64,000 bases of DNA from Mytilus galloprovincialis (GCF_965363235.1 NC_134844.1:95504664-95568663), one strand, 5' to 3'; positions 10,988 through 23,046 are shown, counted from the first letter of the stretch. Made by a program: numbers and translations. Notes: generated by a model not told the origin, from the sequence alone.

Positions 10988-13273
10988 AAGACGTTACGCA
11001 CGGTAATGCGTTCGGATTGAAATTACATTATTATACGAGTTAAGGTAGATGGGGTGTCTAAATTATAATCCATAGATTTTTTTAATAATTTGCCAAAATG
11101 TAGTTTATATCATGCTATTTAAAAAATAATAATAAAAAGAATGGGTCACCGGGCTTATTTTCACGCTGTACACGGTGTTCAAAATTGACAAATTTTGTAT
11201 AGATTATGCATGGAAAACCCAATTTTCTGCAAAAAGGCGTAATCTACACCATAGAATTTTTAGATAACATATGAGAAGATGGCTTTAATAGTATGCGTTC
11301 AGTTAAGAAAAAGAAACAATGGGGTCACCGGACCCGTTTTCTTGCTACATTATAAAGTAGGTAAATTCCTAACACATTCTGTTGTAAAATTACCTTAATC
11401 TGAATTATCTGCCCTTGTATTTGAGTTGCCTCCCCTTATGTGGCAAAGTTGGAAAAAAATTGATCAAACTAAAGTTTTCTGTTTTTTTTGTAAATTACAA
11501 CCATAAATATGATAAAACATGTTATTTTCTATATCGAAGTGGAAGTTTTTACACATGAATTACCTACTTTGCACATTCTATTAAAGATCTAGACCTTGTT
11601 TTCTGGTATTTCCAAATCCAAAATGGAGGAAGACGCCCTATCTACCTTAAGAACGCAACCATTTGCCTATACAAAATAAAATCACCAACATCCATATATC
11701 TACAGAAAGGCCCAGACATGTTTTTCTTATTTTAAGTTAATTCTATAAATTTTTGCACCATACATTTATTTTATTGAACACACAGATCTTACTTTTACGT
11801 TAAAATTTGCATGTCCAGTGTAACATTTCAAATTAAATACAATGCATTTTTCTATGTTCCGTTGTAATTTTGCACATAAAATCTGCGAATTTTAGTATAT
11901 CAGCTTCCTACTAGATTTATATTATAACATCATACCCGGTTTGTTTTTTTTTTTGGTATTGGCTGAAATTTGAAGCAAGCCTTCAACAAAATATTCAGCA
12001 AAGGAACCTGTCTTAATGTGTTATGAGGAAAGTTTATCAACATTTCAGTTTTATTATTATCCCTATAAAGTAATAAAATCATATTAAAACTATTATACTC
12101 AATAGAAAGTTCTGAAAAAGATAAACATTTCCAAAGTTTCAAATGTAAAAAAAAACTTTTTCTTGAAGCAGAATTTTAAAAAAATCGAATGTCTAGCCAC
12201 TATGTCCAAACGTAATTTTTGTCCATTCCTTAGGTGAAATATGTTGTATAAATACTAAATGTGCATTTATAAAACAAAACTAACATATTTATAAGACACA
12301 AACTATAATTAAGTTCATACAAATGGCTAAATGAGTCGGGTGTTTTCGCAAACACGATGACCTTACAATTTTTTTCGGAAAGCATTCCCTATATGTCTAG
12401 CCATTATGTCCAAGGGCGTCATTTTGACGTTTCTGCACAGTGGCGTCTTTTATACAAATACACACTATTTAAGAACTGTTTAGGCAGTTAAAATGATGCC
12501 GGGAAATGTTCATTCCAAACTGGTCTGCTGAATCAAAATAACACTCAGATTAGAAAAACACACAAACATAAGGAGTAAACCCTTTATAGACATAGGGGAA
12601 AAGGAGGGATGGGCCGAGGGATAATTTCTTATGGACAAAAGTTTTCGCGCAAATCTAAAACCCCTTTATAGATTAGAAACCAACTAGAATCCGAGGTACA
12701 ATGGCCTTATAATTTTTAAAGAATTAAATAAATACGTATTTGTAAAATAAAACCATCAGTGCTTAAAAGATATAAAAAAAATAGTCTGAAAACTCGCACA
12801 GACACATACAAATATTGGACATAAGTGAGTTCAATCTAAAAAAAACATATCTACTAAAATCCTTATAAAAAGAAATATTGCTGAATTATTATATGACTGA
12901 TTTTTATGAAATAAATACCATAAGCGTTTATGTTCAATTTGTCAAAAAAATGTTCAGCTTTATTTTGTTTTCATGTGTCCCTCCGGGAACAAGATTTTTT
13001 TTAAAGGTTGCTATGTATCCTATCCAAAATGAAATTGGAAAAATTTGCATTTGTTTTCATCTTATTACAGATCAGAAAATAAAAACGATCCTTCCTTAAT
13101 TGCCTTATACTTGATAAATTTTGAAACATTTCTTCAGCTTATTGTATTTATTTGATAAAAGTTGATTGAGTAGGTTCTCCGCTCTTGATAACAAAAGACC
13201 AAAGTTAGTATATGGCGTCACATTTGTCAATTATACATGTTACGTCTTGAGACGCAATACCGTGCGTAACGTC
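10988..13273. mobile_element. 2.29-kb element with 22-bp terminal inverted repeats
   Basis: The left end reads GACGTTACGCACGGTAATGC and the right end is its complement with one mismatch in the first 22 bases. The interior is AT-rich and has no convincing ORF, so this is a non-autonomous DNA element or a decayed one. The left flank is TAA and the right flank TAT, so the target duplication is unclear. The right end abuts the tail of the LINE at 13274. Superfamily not assigned. Confidence 0.55.
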
Positions 13274-15370
13274 TATAATAATAATAATAAATTCTTTATT
13301 TAAAGAGGGTAACTCAATTAGAAATAGTCTAATTTTCATTGAGGCCCTCAAACAAAATACATGCATACAGTTAACATTCATACATTCATACATTAAATTA
13401 CAATATATATTACTAGTATATACACAATTCAATCATTGAAATATACTTTAGGGTAATAAATGACAATATTTGATATAGTTTTGTTAGAGGAAAACAAATT
13501 ATTTGACTTGCATATAATTTTCAAGAAAATGATTATAACTATGTTTCTTGAATAATTCCACATTAGGACATTTTTTTTATTTCGAATGGTAAATTATTCC
13601 ATACTTTGGTTGCAGAATAATGAAAAGATTTTTTATAAAAATTTGTATTTGGTCTTGGAACAAAAAGAACATTATTAGAGACAGATCGTAAGTTGTGGCG
13701 TTGCACATCATCAATATTTTATTTTAGTATTGCTAAGTAATCAGGTGTTAGCCCATTTACAATTTTATACATTAGAATTGATTGTTGGTATTTTATTCTT
13801 TTAGTAAAAGATAGCCATTTTAAAGAAGAAAACATGAAATTAGATGGAATAGAAATATCGCATTCCAGTATAATTCTTGCTACTCTTTTTTGAAGTTTTA
13901 TGATTCTATCTGAATCTTTTTGTAATAAATTTCCCCAAACTGAACTACAATAGTCTATATATGGTAGAATATATGCATTATAAAATAGTTGCCTTGTGTG
14001 TATTGGCAAATATACTTTAATTTTATATAAAAGTGATACTTTAGATGAGATAATTTTACATATACGATCAACATGATCTTCCCAGCTTAAATTTTCATCA
14101 ATGTCTATTCCAAGTAATTTGAAAGAATGGACATTCTCAATACATATTTCGTTGACGGTAATACATAATTCTGATAGTTGTTTAAGTTTTTGTTTTGAAC
14201 CCAATTTCATACACTTAGTTTTTTGTGCATTGATTTTCATACTGTTATTGTTACACCAAGATTGTATAGCATTTAAATCATTTTGCAATATGCTGTTTAT
14301 TTTTTCAATGTTTTTATCATGAAAATGCAATGTTGAATCATCAGCATATAAATCCATATTGGATTGTTTAACATGAAGTGGTAAATCATTTATATATATT
14401 AAAAATAACAGCGGACCTAAAATAGAACCTTGAGGCACTCCATACTTTACAAACGATTTATCAGATTTAATGTTAGCGTAATGGACTTCTTGTTGTCTGT
14501 CAGACAAATATGATTTTATCCAATCTATTATATGTTTTCCGATATGATAAAATTTTAACTTTTCTAAAAGTATGGCATGGTTAATAAGGTCAAAAGCCTT
14601 ACTGAAATCTAAAAACACTGTACCAACTATTTCTCCATTATCTAAATATTTTAACCATTCGTCAATTAGTTTAGTTAGCGCTGTTTGGCAGGAATGACCT
14701 TGTCTGAAACCTGACTGGGCGATATGTAACAATTTTTTATTGTTAAGGAATTCATATAACTGTGTACATACATGTCTTTCGAAAATTTTAGATATGGTAC
14801 TCAAAATAGAAATTGGACGATAATTTGAGGGAATATCTCTTGGTCCTCCTTTATGTATAGCAGTTACTCTTGCAAGTTTTAATTTTTGCGGAAAACGATT
14901 TGAAGTTATACTTTTGTTTATTAAAAAAGTTAATGATGGGGATATTATTTCTGCACTTAGCTTTAAAAATTTGGGACCTATTCCATCTAAACCTGCGGAT
15001 TTATTAATATTAAGATGTTTTAGTTGAGAACACACCTCTCCAATGGAAATGAGTTTTAAATGAAAATTTTCAGTTTTCTTTAAATTTTCACTAGTAAAAT
15101 TTTGTAGTATAGAAAAATCCATATCTGAAGTATTATTTCCAATAAGTTTTTCAGCTACGGATGAAAAATGAACATTAAGAGTATTTACAATATCTTGGTT
15201 GTTATAAACCGTTCGATTTTCATACTGCATTTTAGGTGGGAAAATATTATCCTCTTTTGGATTTAACTCTTTAATATGATTCCAAAGTTCTTTACTATTT
15301 TTGGAACTAGTTATGGCGTTTTGGTAATATTCCTTTTTTGCATTAAATATTAACGACGTTGTTTTATTGT
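13274..15370 (-). mobile_element. 5'-truncated non-LTR retrotransposon (LINE) inserted in the minisatellite
   Basis: The element is on the minus strand. Its 3' end is an ATT-type simple tail (13274-13291) preceded by about 270 bases of 3' UTR. The 5' end is cut at about 15370 directly in the minisatellite, so ORF1 and the endonuclease are missing. The array continues to the right with TAAACAATC, consistent with insertion into one array unit. The simple trinucleotide tail and RT motifs fit the Jockey/CR1/I group; I cannot name the clade. Confidence 0.8.
13563..15370 (-). pseudogene. LINE ORF2 fragment: reverse transcriptase plus C-terminal region
   Basis: The translated fragment shows the RT fingers (AGLDGIGPKFLK, NYRPISILSTISKIFER), motif A (VFLDFSKAFDLINH), motif B (GVPQGSILGPLLFLIYINDL) and the catalytic YADD (about 14340). 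A TAA at 13719-13721 interrupts the frame after YLAILK, but the same frame continues for 52 more codons (NIDDVQRHN ... KVWNNLPFEIKKMS) to a stop at 13563-13565. This is a typical LINE ORF2 C-terminus, so the first stop is a single nonsense change. The 12 residues before the LINE sequence in the open frame (from 15407) are encoded by minisatellite. The lack of an endonuclease means the copy is dead. Confidence 0.8.
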
Positions 15371-15810
15371 CTAAACAATCAAACGTTGACGAAGGAACAA
15401 TAAACAATCAAACGTTGACGAAGGGAACAGTAAACAATCAAACGTTGACGAAGGAACAGTAAACAATCACACGTCGACAAAGGAAACAGTAAACAATCAA
15501 ACGTTGACGAAGTAACAGTAAACAATTAAACGTTGACGAAGGAACAATAAACAATCAAACGTTGACGTAGGGAACAGTAATCAATCAAACGTTGACGAAG
15601 TAACAGTAAACAATCAAACGTTGACAAAGGGAACAGTAAACAATCAAACGTTGACGTAGGGAACAGTAATCAATCAAACGTTGACGAAGGGAACAGTAAT
15701 CAATCAAACGTTGACGAAGGGAACAGTAAACAATCAAACGTTGACGAAGTAACAGTAAACAATCAAACGTTGACGAAGGGAACAGTAAACAATTAAATGT
15801 CGATGAAGAA
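15370..15810 (-). repeat. 30-bp minisatellite, third block
   Basis: About 15 units of the same family as 10028-10987. The two blocks were probably one array before the insertions at 10988-15370. Confidence 0.85.
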
Positions 15811-15984
15811 AAGTTACCCCCTTTCACTGTTGCGCTTTAAAAACACCAAACGGTGATACTTAAGTTTTTGGTGTAGTGATGTTTTTTGGTGTAATGCTTT
15901 TGGCTGTTGTCTGTCCTTTCGTCATTATATTAACCTATTATTTAAGCCCACGTTGTGTTTTCTCCCTCCTTTTTATCCATTTGT

Positions 15985-16210
15985 GAGGCCCCTCATGGGG
16001 GGGTCCTAGTAATCACATAATCACCATTTTTTTGCCAATATAATCACATAATCATTAAATATTTGCTTATCTTTAGTAATCAAATAATCATAAACTAAAA
16101 ATACAGTCCTAGGTAATCAAATAATCATGAAATATTTGGCTTAATAATCAAATAATCATTAAAAAAAACGGCCAAGTAATCACATAATCAAAAACCCCAT
16201 GAGGGCCCTC
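15985..16210 (+). mobile_element. 226-bp MITE with internal ATAATCA repeats and a 6-bp target duplication (copy 1)
   Basis: The ends are GAGGCCCCTCATGGGG and the complement of GAGGGCCCTCATGGGG, a 16-bp inverted repeat with one mismatch. The target duplication ATTTGT is at 15979-15984 and 16211-16216. The inside is made of spaced AATCACATAATCA and AATCAAATAATCA blocks. A second copy in reverse orientation is at 31267-31489. Confidence 0.85.
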
Positions 16211-16344
16211 ATTTGTATAAAAAAAAATGACAAACGGATCCAGACAGGATCTGACATTTAAGTCAATACACACTGTCACGTTTGACGAGGGCATTTAGTT
16301 TTTCAGTTATTCTTTTTTCCAAATTAACTTAAAGTAAAACTTAC

Positions 16345-16435
16345 CAAAGTTCACAGATACAATTGAAATTTTCCATAAATTGTTCATCGTTATTGGTGTG
16401 TTGTACTTATTCATCTTTGGCATATTTCCAAACAT
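16345..16435 (-). CDS. Candidate first coding exon with possible signal-peptide start
   Basis: A frame opens at an ATG at 16435 (MFGNMPKMNKYNTPITMNNL, then WKISIVSVNF) and ends in a good donor (TTTG/GTAAG, 16345). Other frames are closed. An internal methionine at residue 17 followed by a hydrophobic stretch could start a signal peptide that continues into the exon at 9040-9085. No TATA box was seen. Tentative. Confidence 0.35.
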
Positions 16436-17264
16436 GAAGGTAAAATGAATTTAAATTTAAATCACTTTATTTATTCAATATCGAATTGAGAATAATAATA
16501 CTGTTATAGATGCAAACAACTGAACCGTAACTTATACGAACGTTCTCAATACATATATTTGGAAATGTAAATCTATTAAATGCATATAAAAATGATTTAA
16601 ATAATATTACTGTACACAATTTAGAAATACACAAAATTTGTGTTTGAACGGTTTTTAAATATGATGATGAGAATAAACATCATAATATAGGTAATTTCTC
16701 TGCACAGTAATAAAAGTGCAAAGTGGTTGTTCAAGTCCGTCCGTATTTTTGTCCGTCCGTCCGTCAACCAACAATGTTGATTTCTTGCTACTTAAACATG
16801 ATAAAAATGTTTAGTTTTCCTTCTGTCTGGCAGTCGTTCTCAAACACTGTTTACTCCCTGCTACAGTAAAGTGTATAGTGACCGTTGGTACGTTTGTCTG
16901 TCCAATCGCACATATTTTAAAAGGTAAATAGGTGAAACTTATGTTACAATAAAACAATAAGGAAGTTTATTCAAATAAATGCTTGTGCTTGCCTCTGTAT
17001 TTGCCAATTTTGCACGTATTTATCAATAACTATAGTATCATATTTCATTTTGTACTGTGTTCCTCTCTTGTAAATCACTCCTATGTCCTATCCCGCCACA
17101 TTTTTGCGCCTATCCCAAGTCAGGAGCCTCTGTCCTTTGTTAGTCTTGAATGATTTTTAATTTATTAAGTTTCTTGTGTATAATTCGGATTTCAGTCTGA
17201 TGTCCATTGTCGCTGAACTAGAATACATATTTGTTTAGGGGCCAACTGAAGAACGCCTCCGGGT
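16436..17264. other. AT-rich stretch without supported gene
   Basis: There are short CCGTCCGT runs near 16740-16770. I see no exon or element boundary. Confidence 0.4.
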
Positions 17265-17380
17265 GCGGGAGTTTCTCGCTGCATTGAATACCCATTCGTT
17301 CCCTTTGACTGTTGTCTGTTCTATGGTCGGGTTGTTATCTCTTTGACACATTCCCATTTCTATTCTCAATTTTATTCTTC
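17265..17380 (+). repeat. Interspersed repeat, GTCTCTTTGACACATTCCC family
   Basis: The segment runs from GGGAGTTTCTCGCTGCATTG through TGTCTGTTCTATGGTCGGG to CTCAATTTTATT. Relatives occur at 19640-19795 (opposite orientation), 33530-33590, 44345-44465 (opposite), 61190-61295 and 61495-61560 (opposite). The function and family name are unknown to me. Confidence 0.65.
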
Positions 17381-17389
17381 TCAGATCCA

Positions 17390-18905
17390 TGTTTATGGAT
17401 AGACATTATTCGCAGATACGTGTTAATGGATGAACATTATTCTCAGATACATGTTAATGGATGAACATTATTCTCAGATACGTGTTATGGGTAGACATTA
17501 TTACAGACATATGTTGATGGATGGGCATTGTTCTCAGATAAGAGTTAAATGGATATTTATTGTTCTTAGATAAATGTTAGTGAATAGACATTGTTCTCAG
17601 ATAGTGTTAATGGATAGACATTGTTCTCCGATACTGTTAATGGATAGACATTGTTCTCCGATAGTGTTAATGGATAGACATTGTTCTCCGATAGTGTTAA
17701 TGGATAGATATTGTTCGCCGATACGTGTTAATGGATAGACATTGTTCTCCGATAGTGTTAATGGATAGACATTGTTCTTAGATAGTGTTAATGGATAGAC
17801 ATTGTTCTCCGATACATGTCTATGGATAGACATTGTTCTCCGATACTTGTTAATGGATAGACATTGTTCTCCGATAGTGTTAATGGATAGACATTGTTCT
17901 CCGATAGTGTTAATGGATAGACATTGTTCTCTGATACGTGTTAATAGATAGACATTGTTCTCCGATACGTGTTAATGAATAGACATTGTTCTCCGATAGT
18001 GTTAATGGATAGACATTGTTCTCCGATAGTGTTAATGGATAGACATTGTTCTCCGATAGTGTAAATGGATATACATTGTTCTCCGATAGTGTTAATGGAT
18101 AGACATTGTTCTTAGATACGTGTCTATGGATAGACATTGTTCTCCGATACGTGTCTATGGATAGACATTGTTCTCCGATACGTGTCTATGGATAGACATT
18201 GTTCTCCGATAGTGTTAATGGATAGACATTGTTCTCCGATACGTGTCTATGGATAGACATTGTTCTCCGATACGTGTCTATGGATAGACATTGTTCTCCG
18301 ATAGTGTAAATGGATAGACATTGTTCTCCGATAGTGTTAATGGATAGACATTGTTCTTAGATACGTGTCTATGGATAGACATTGTTCTCCGATAGTGTTA
18401 ATGGATAGACATTGTTCTCTGATGCGTGTTAATAGATAGACATTGTTCTCCGATACGTGTTAATGGATAGACATTGTTCTCCGATAGTGTTAATGGATAG
18501 ACATTGTTCTCCGATAGTGTTAATGAATAGACATTGTTCTCCGATAGTGTTAATGGATAGACATTGTTCTCCGATAGTGTTAATGGATAGACATTGTTCT
18601 TAGATACGTGTCTATGGATAGACATTGTTCTCCGATACGTGTCTATGGATATACATTGTTCTCCGATACGTGTCTATGGATAGACATTGTTCTCCGATAC
18701 GTGTCTATGGATAGACATTGTTCTCCGATACGTGTCTATGGATAGACATTGTTCTCCGATACGTGTCTATGGATAGACATTGTTCTTAGATACGTGTTTT
18801 TGGATAGACATTGTTCTTAGATACGTGTTTTTGGACAAATATTATTCTCAGATACGTGCTGATGGATTGACATAATTCTCAGATACTTGTTAATGGATAG
18901 AGATT
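17390..18905 (-). repeat. 30-31 bp minisatellite with two unit variants
   Basis: About 48 units read ATGGATAGACATTGTTCTCC followed by GATAGTGTTA (variant A) or GATACGTGTCT (variant B). Variant B creates the palindrome TGTCTATGGATAGACA; variant A does not. Edge copies (17390-17600 and 18790-18905) are degenerate. Long minus-strand frames reading SENNVYPLTL are repeat artefacts. Confidence 0.9.
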
Positions 18906-18990
18906 GTCCTCAGATACGTTTTTCAGGATAAACAATTTGATTAGTGGTAATAGGAAAGTTGACATAAATATGTCAGTTCTCTCGGGATCT

Positions 18991-19203
18991 TCAATGTAAA
19001 ACACTCTGTGAATACGAATTTTGTTGAAAAGTAATGGTAGGCTCCGGTTGGTGATAAACAGATGAATGTGGAATCGTTTTAAGATAAACATATCTATCTT
19101 TAGTATGTTCAGTTTTGTCCACCAAACGTTTTTCGTGTTTCTCAGGTTGAACTAATCGCCTTTTCTTTGGGCAGAAGAGTGTCCACCATGCACTTGCACT
19201 GCA
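18991..19203 (-). CDS. Terminal exon encoding a basic cytoplasmic tail
   Basis: An acceptor (TTAATAACAG, just above 19203) opens a frame of 70 codons ending in TGA at 18991. The product starts CSASAWWTLFCPKKRRLVQP and continues with a polar tail containing several tyrosines (DRYVYLK, SSVYHQPEP). The WWTLFCPKKRR stretch looks like the inner boundary of a transmembrane helix with a stop-transfer sequence. Upstream exons were not found between 19203 and the lectin gene, so this may be a partial gene, or its exons may be too short to see. No family recognised. Confidence 0.5.
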   Translation of the reverse strand, partial: CSASAWWTLFCPKKRRLVQPEKHEKRLVDKTEHTKDRYVYLKTIPHSSVYHQPEPTITFQQNSYSQSVLH

Positions 19204-19639
19204 CTGTTATTAATATAGAAGAATAGAATGATATATAAATGGATGAAAATTATATATACAGGTAATTGTAATATTTCATTATTGATATAATATGTAACCA
19301 CAAACCAGAGTATACTGATTTGTATCACTACAATATAAAAGTTATTATGATGATGTAGAATTCCCTGTCATTTATTTATCATCCACGCACGACTTGTCTC
19401 AGAAAAAAATGTATATCTGTACATTAATCTCACTTTCAGGTATATAGAGAGAGGCGGATTTAAAGGTGTTTTATTTAGTTTCATCCCCCTCCTTTTTTGT
19501 TAGAAAAAATGGTTAATTCATCCCAAGTAAGTGGTCAATTCGTTCCAACTGATATATTATATACTGAACAGCATTCATTATCTTTAAGTTTTTGTTTTTC
19601 CTGGTGACAACAAGTATTATAATTTAAGATAATATATGT
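19204..19639. other. AT-rich stretch, nothing recognised
   Basis: I see no exon, tandem array or element end here. Confidence 0.4.
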
Positions 19640-19795
19640 CTTATAAAATTGAGAATGGAAATGGGGAATGTGTCAAAGAGACAAAAACCCGACCATAGAG
19701 CAGACAACAGCAGAAGGTCACCAACAGGCCTTAAATGCAACGAGAAATTCTCGCACCCTGAGGCGTCCTTCAGCTGGCCCCTAAACAAATAATAT
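19640..19795 (-). repeat. Interspersed repeat, GTCTCTTTGACACATTCCC family, reverse orientation
   Basis: Contains GGAATGTGTCAAAGAGAC and the GCGTCCTTCAGCTGGCCCC end. It is the complement of the segment at 17225-17380. Confidence 0.65.
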
Positions 19796-19799
19796 ACTG

Positions 19800-19982
19800 G
19801 TTCGGACATATTGAATCGGGGCAGATTTTTTTTTATAAGTGTTGGAAATAGTATGAGTGTATGAGAAATCCACTCCCTGTTTCCAGGCAACAGCTCTCCG
19901 GCTTTCAATGATTTTTTTCGCGTTTTTTCAGACCATTTTTACCTCAATTATGAAAATCTGCCCCTATTCAATATGGCCGAAC
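19800..19982. mobile_element. MITE, GTTCGGCCATATTGAAT family, copy 1
   Basis: Terminal inverted repeats of about 30 bp (GTTCGGACATATTGAATCGG at the left and its near complement at the right). The middle is shared with the copy at 20525-20726. No ORF. Confidence 0.7.
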
Positions 19983-20524
19983 TTACATGTACATAAATTT
20001 TATAATGAAAACTATCCATTGAGTTATAAAAAAACATATGCATTGTTTTTTAATTTGAGGTTTCTTATGACTTTAACCCAGATTAATTTATGAAAAATAC
20101 GTCGATGACTTCACGGTCACATTACATAATTAGGTCAATGAGCTGATAGACAAAACACTGTCAGCCAATCAGAAGACGCGGTTACATCAAAAATTAAATT
20201 ATTCCTTCATATGCTAGACTCTTTTTTTTATTATTATTGAATATGTCCATTATTCTCTATCTCTTCTATCTGAGCATACCATCATCCTCTTATTCTTTTT
20301 TTTTTGTCTATTTTTTTCCTGTTTATTCAGCACTTTTTATCCTTTATTCTCTGATCTGTAAACCAGTCCGTTATAGATAGGAACATGACTTGATATATAT
20401 ATATATATGTATATGTTGTCTATCAGTTATTTTCCAAGTCAATTCCTTTCCTGGACAGCACTGTTAATTGTTGTTGTAACAGTTACAGGTTTCATGTACC
20501 TAGAATTATTCCTCTGATAGGCCA

Positions 20525-20726
20525 CTTTACGGTTAGTTCGGCCATATTGAATCGGGGCAGATTTTTTTATAAGTGTTTAAAATAGTATTAGTGTATGATA
20601 AATCCTCTCCCTGTTTCCAGGCAACTGCTCTCCGTCTTTCAATGATTATTTTCACGTTTTTTCAGACTATTTTACCTCAATTATGAAAATCTGCCCCTAT
20701 TCAATATGGCCGAACTTACCGTAAAG
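20525..20726. mobile_element. MITE, GTTCGGCCATATTGAAT family, copy 2
   Basis: Same body as 19800-19982, but here the inverted repeat extends outward through CTTTACGGT for about 42 bp in total. The outer 9-bp part may belong to the element and have been lost from copy 1. Confidence 0.7.
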
Positions 20727-20920
20727 GGGACTATTATAAGGAGGAGAGTTCTATAAAACATTTTACCTATCCCAAGAAAAATTAAACTAGTGTCAGTGAA
20801 AGAGGGACGAAAGATACCAGAGGGATATTCAAACTCATAGATTGAAAACAAACTGACAACGCCATGGCTTAAAAAAACAGACAAATAATAGTACAGAAGA
20901 AAAAACATAGAAAACTAAAG

Positions 20921-22088
20921 CAGTGGCGGATCCAGCCATTTTAAAAAGAGGGGGTTTCCCAACCCAGAGTAAAAAGGGGTGTTCCAACTATATGCTATTA
21001 CGGCCAGAAATCGCCTTTAAATTGTAGCCAACAAAAGACACAAATCAATAGTAAAATTTAACAATATTTATTATACAAAAGTTTACAAGAAGTATTACAC
21101 AAATATTACTGTCAACTTAACTGTCAAAATATGAGTCCAATCTTTTATCTTTATCTGTATCCGGATATCTTTCGGAATCCAATCTGAATATTACGTTCAC
21201 TACTAGGGAAAACGGTACTATTTATTCTGCCATAGGCGACAATATTAACATTTTCTAAATTTAACACTTTTTAAGATAAAAACCTGGATAAAACAGTTAT
21301 ATGTTGTGTTAGTACTTTATTATTGTGTTAAATTAAAGCCAAATAGTATCATGACCAACTTCCAACGGAGCTTGTTTATGTTATTCATGCCCACCGTCAT
21401 TTTTGCACCAAATTTATGAAATTTTGCAAGTCTTTTCGAATAATTCTCTAGAAAATATTTCAATAGGTTTCAAAATTTACATTGTAAATATACACACTGC
21501 AGTTATTCATAGATAAATACAAAATATATTGTACCCTTACATCCAATCACAGCGCTCCTAATTTGACTTCCTTCACCTGCCTTGGGTACACAAAAGGCCA
21601 ACCTAATGCTAGGAAAATTAAATACTACCGTTTTCCCTCCAGTATGATGTTGTTTGTAGAATAAAAGTGTCAATCCAAATGCTGTGAATGCTAATGTCTA
21701 TCGATGTCTAAGTCCAAGTCCAAGAGTGAGTTTAACTTTAGTGTCTGTATATATATAGTTGTCATGGAAGATTCTAGAACAGTCTATAATGGAACATCCT
21801 AGAAAGTTACAACAGAAGTTTCTAGTAAAATGTAGAAGTTTATATAACGCATCTTTTATTAGGATCATTCTGGAAAATTCCAATCATTCTGTAATTGTTC
21901 CAGTGATTTCTAAACTGCACAGTTCTAAGATTATTCTGTAAACAACTATCAGGCCACACAACACAAATCAGGCTAACATAAATACAATAATTACAATATC
22001 ATAACAATGCTCCCATTCAAATGCATTGATCGGCCAAAAAAGGGGGGTTCCAACCCCCGGAACCCCCCCCCCCCTGGATCCGCCACTG
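20921..22088. mobile_element. 1.17-kb CAGTGGCGGATCC element (long form)
   Basis: The ends are CAGTGGCGGATCCAG and CTGGATCCGCCACTG, perfect inverted repeats. TAAAG is repeated on both sides (20916-20920 and 22089-22093). The outer blocks match the 126-bp element at 23873-23998; the inner kilobase (about 20990-22010) is absent there. The CAG start fits the hAT superfamily, but the 5-bp duplication does not match its usual 8 bp, so the superfamily stays open. No transposase ORF. Confidence 0.65.
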
Positions 22089-22124
22089 TAAAGACTAATC
22101 AACACGAACCCCACCAAAAATTGG

Positions 22125-22520
22125 GGGTGATATCAGGTGCTCCAGAAGGGTAAGCAGATCCTGCTCCACATGTGTCACCCGTCGTGTTGCTTAAGTTATT
22201 ACAAATCCGGTAAAAAGTCTAATCCGGTAGGTCACAATAGTGAAAAGCCTTTAAAGGTATTGTAGTTACGACAGGCGACATAAGAAACATATCCGATATA
22301 TATATCATCTGTGAAACGGTTATCAATAACGGTCAACCAACTCGTGATGCAGTCCGTGAAATTTACGAAGGGATGATTTCAACTTCACCATTTGAAACTC
22401 TTGGTTTAATAGCTTCCTTGTGAGCAGAAATCATAATAGGAAATACAAGCCCAGGAACATCGTATCAAATGGGAGATATATACTCCGTATACAGGCGTTT
22501 CTATATATACGGAGCATGAC
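22125..22520. repeat. Dispersed repeat around AACTCGTGATGCAGTCC
   Basis: The text runs from CCAGAAGGGTAAGCAGATCC to CAAATGGGAGATATATACTC. I recall it as a common repeat of mussel genomes. No second full copy is present in this window. Confidence 0.35.
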
Positions 22521-22849
22521 ATATGTTATTTCTAGATTTGTATATAAAGGTATTATATTGTTTGTCTGGTCTGGTTTCAATTGGTGTTTTTTTTGTTTTG
22601 TTTTTTATTTTGTTGGTTGAAGGTGTAGTGGATGAGGGTACTTTAGACAGACCATAAGTAGTTACTGAAATATTTAGTCCTATCATATAAGATATATTGG
22701 AGTTTCATATCATTCGAATTCAATGTTTTTATCGAATAATTTGTTAATGAAATATTGTCATATTCTCACATAAACCACGACTGTTTCACTTGGGATGTTT
22801 TCGGTTATTTTAGTCGAGGGGTTGTCTCATTGAATCTTCATTAATTACC

Positions 22850-23030
22850 TTTTGTTATTCAAATCAATTTGATACTATATATTTTTTATGGTGAAACGTA
22901 CTACCTGACTATGCGGTATAGGCTTTGCTCATTGTTGAAGGCCTTACGGTGACTTAAAGTTGTTAATTGTGTCATTTTGGTCTCTTGTTAAGAGTTGTCT
23001 CTTTGGCAATCATACCACATTTTTTTATGT
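22850..23030 (+). repeat. Interspersed repeat, TGGCAATCATACCACAT family
   Basis: Contains TTTGCTCATTGTTGAAGGCC, and CTCTTTGGCAATCATACCAC near the end. Relatives are at 27945-28080 (opposite orientation), 60325-60425 (opposite) and 62630-62745. Confidence 0.65.
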
Positions 23031-23046
23031 CTACTAGTACTATGAC

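Noticed and set aside
17597..18625. Open frames reading SENNVYPLTL repeats
   Set aside because: Generated by a tandem array with a 30-bp period, a multiple of three.
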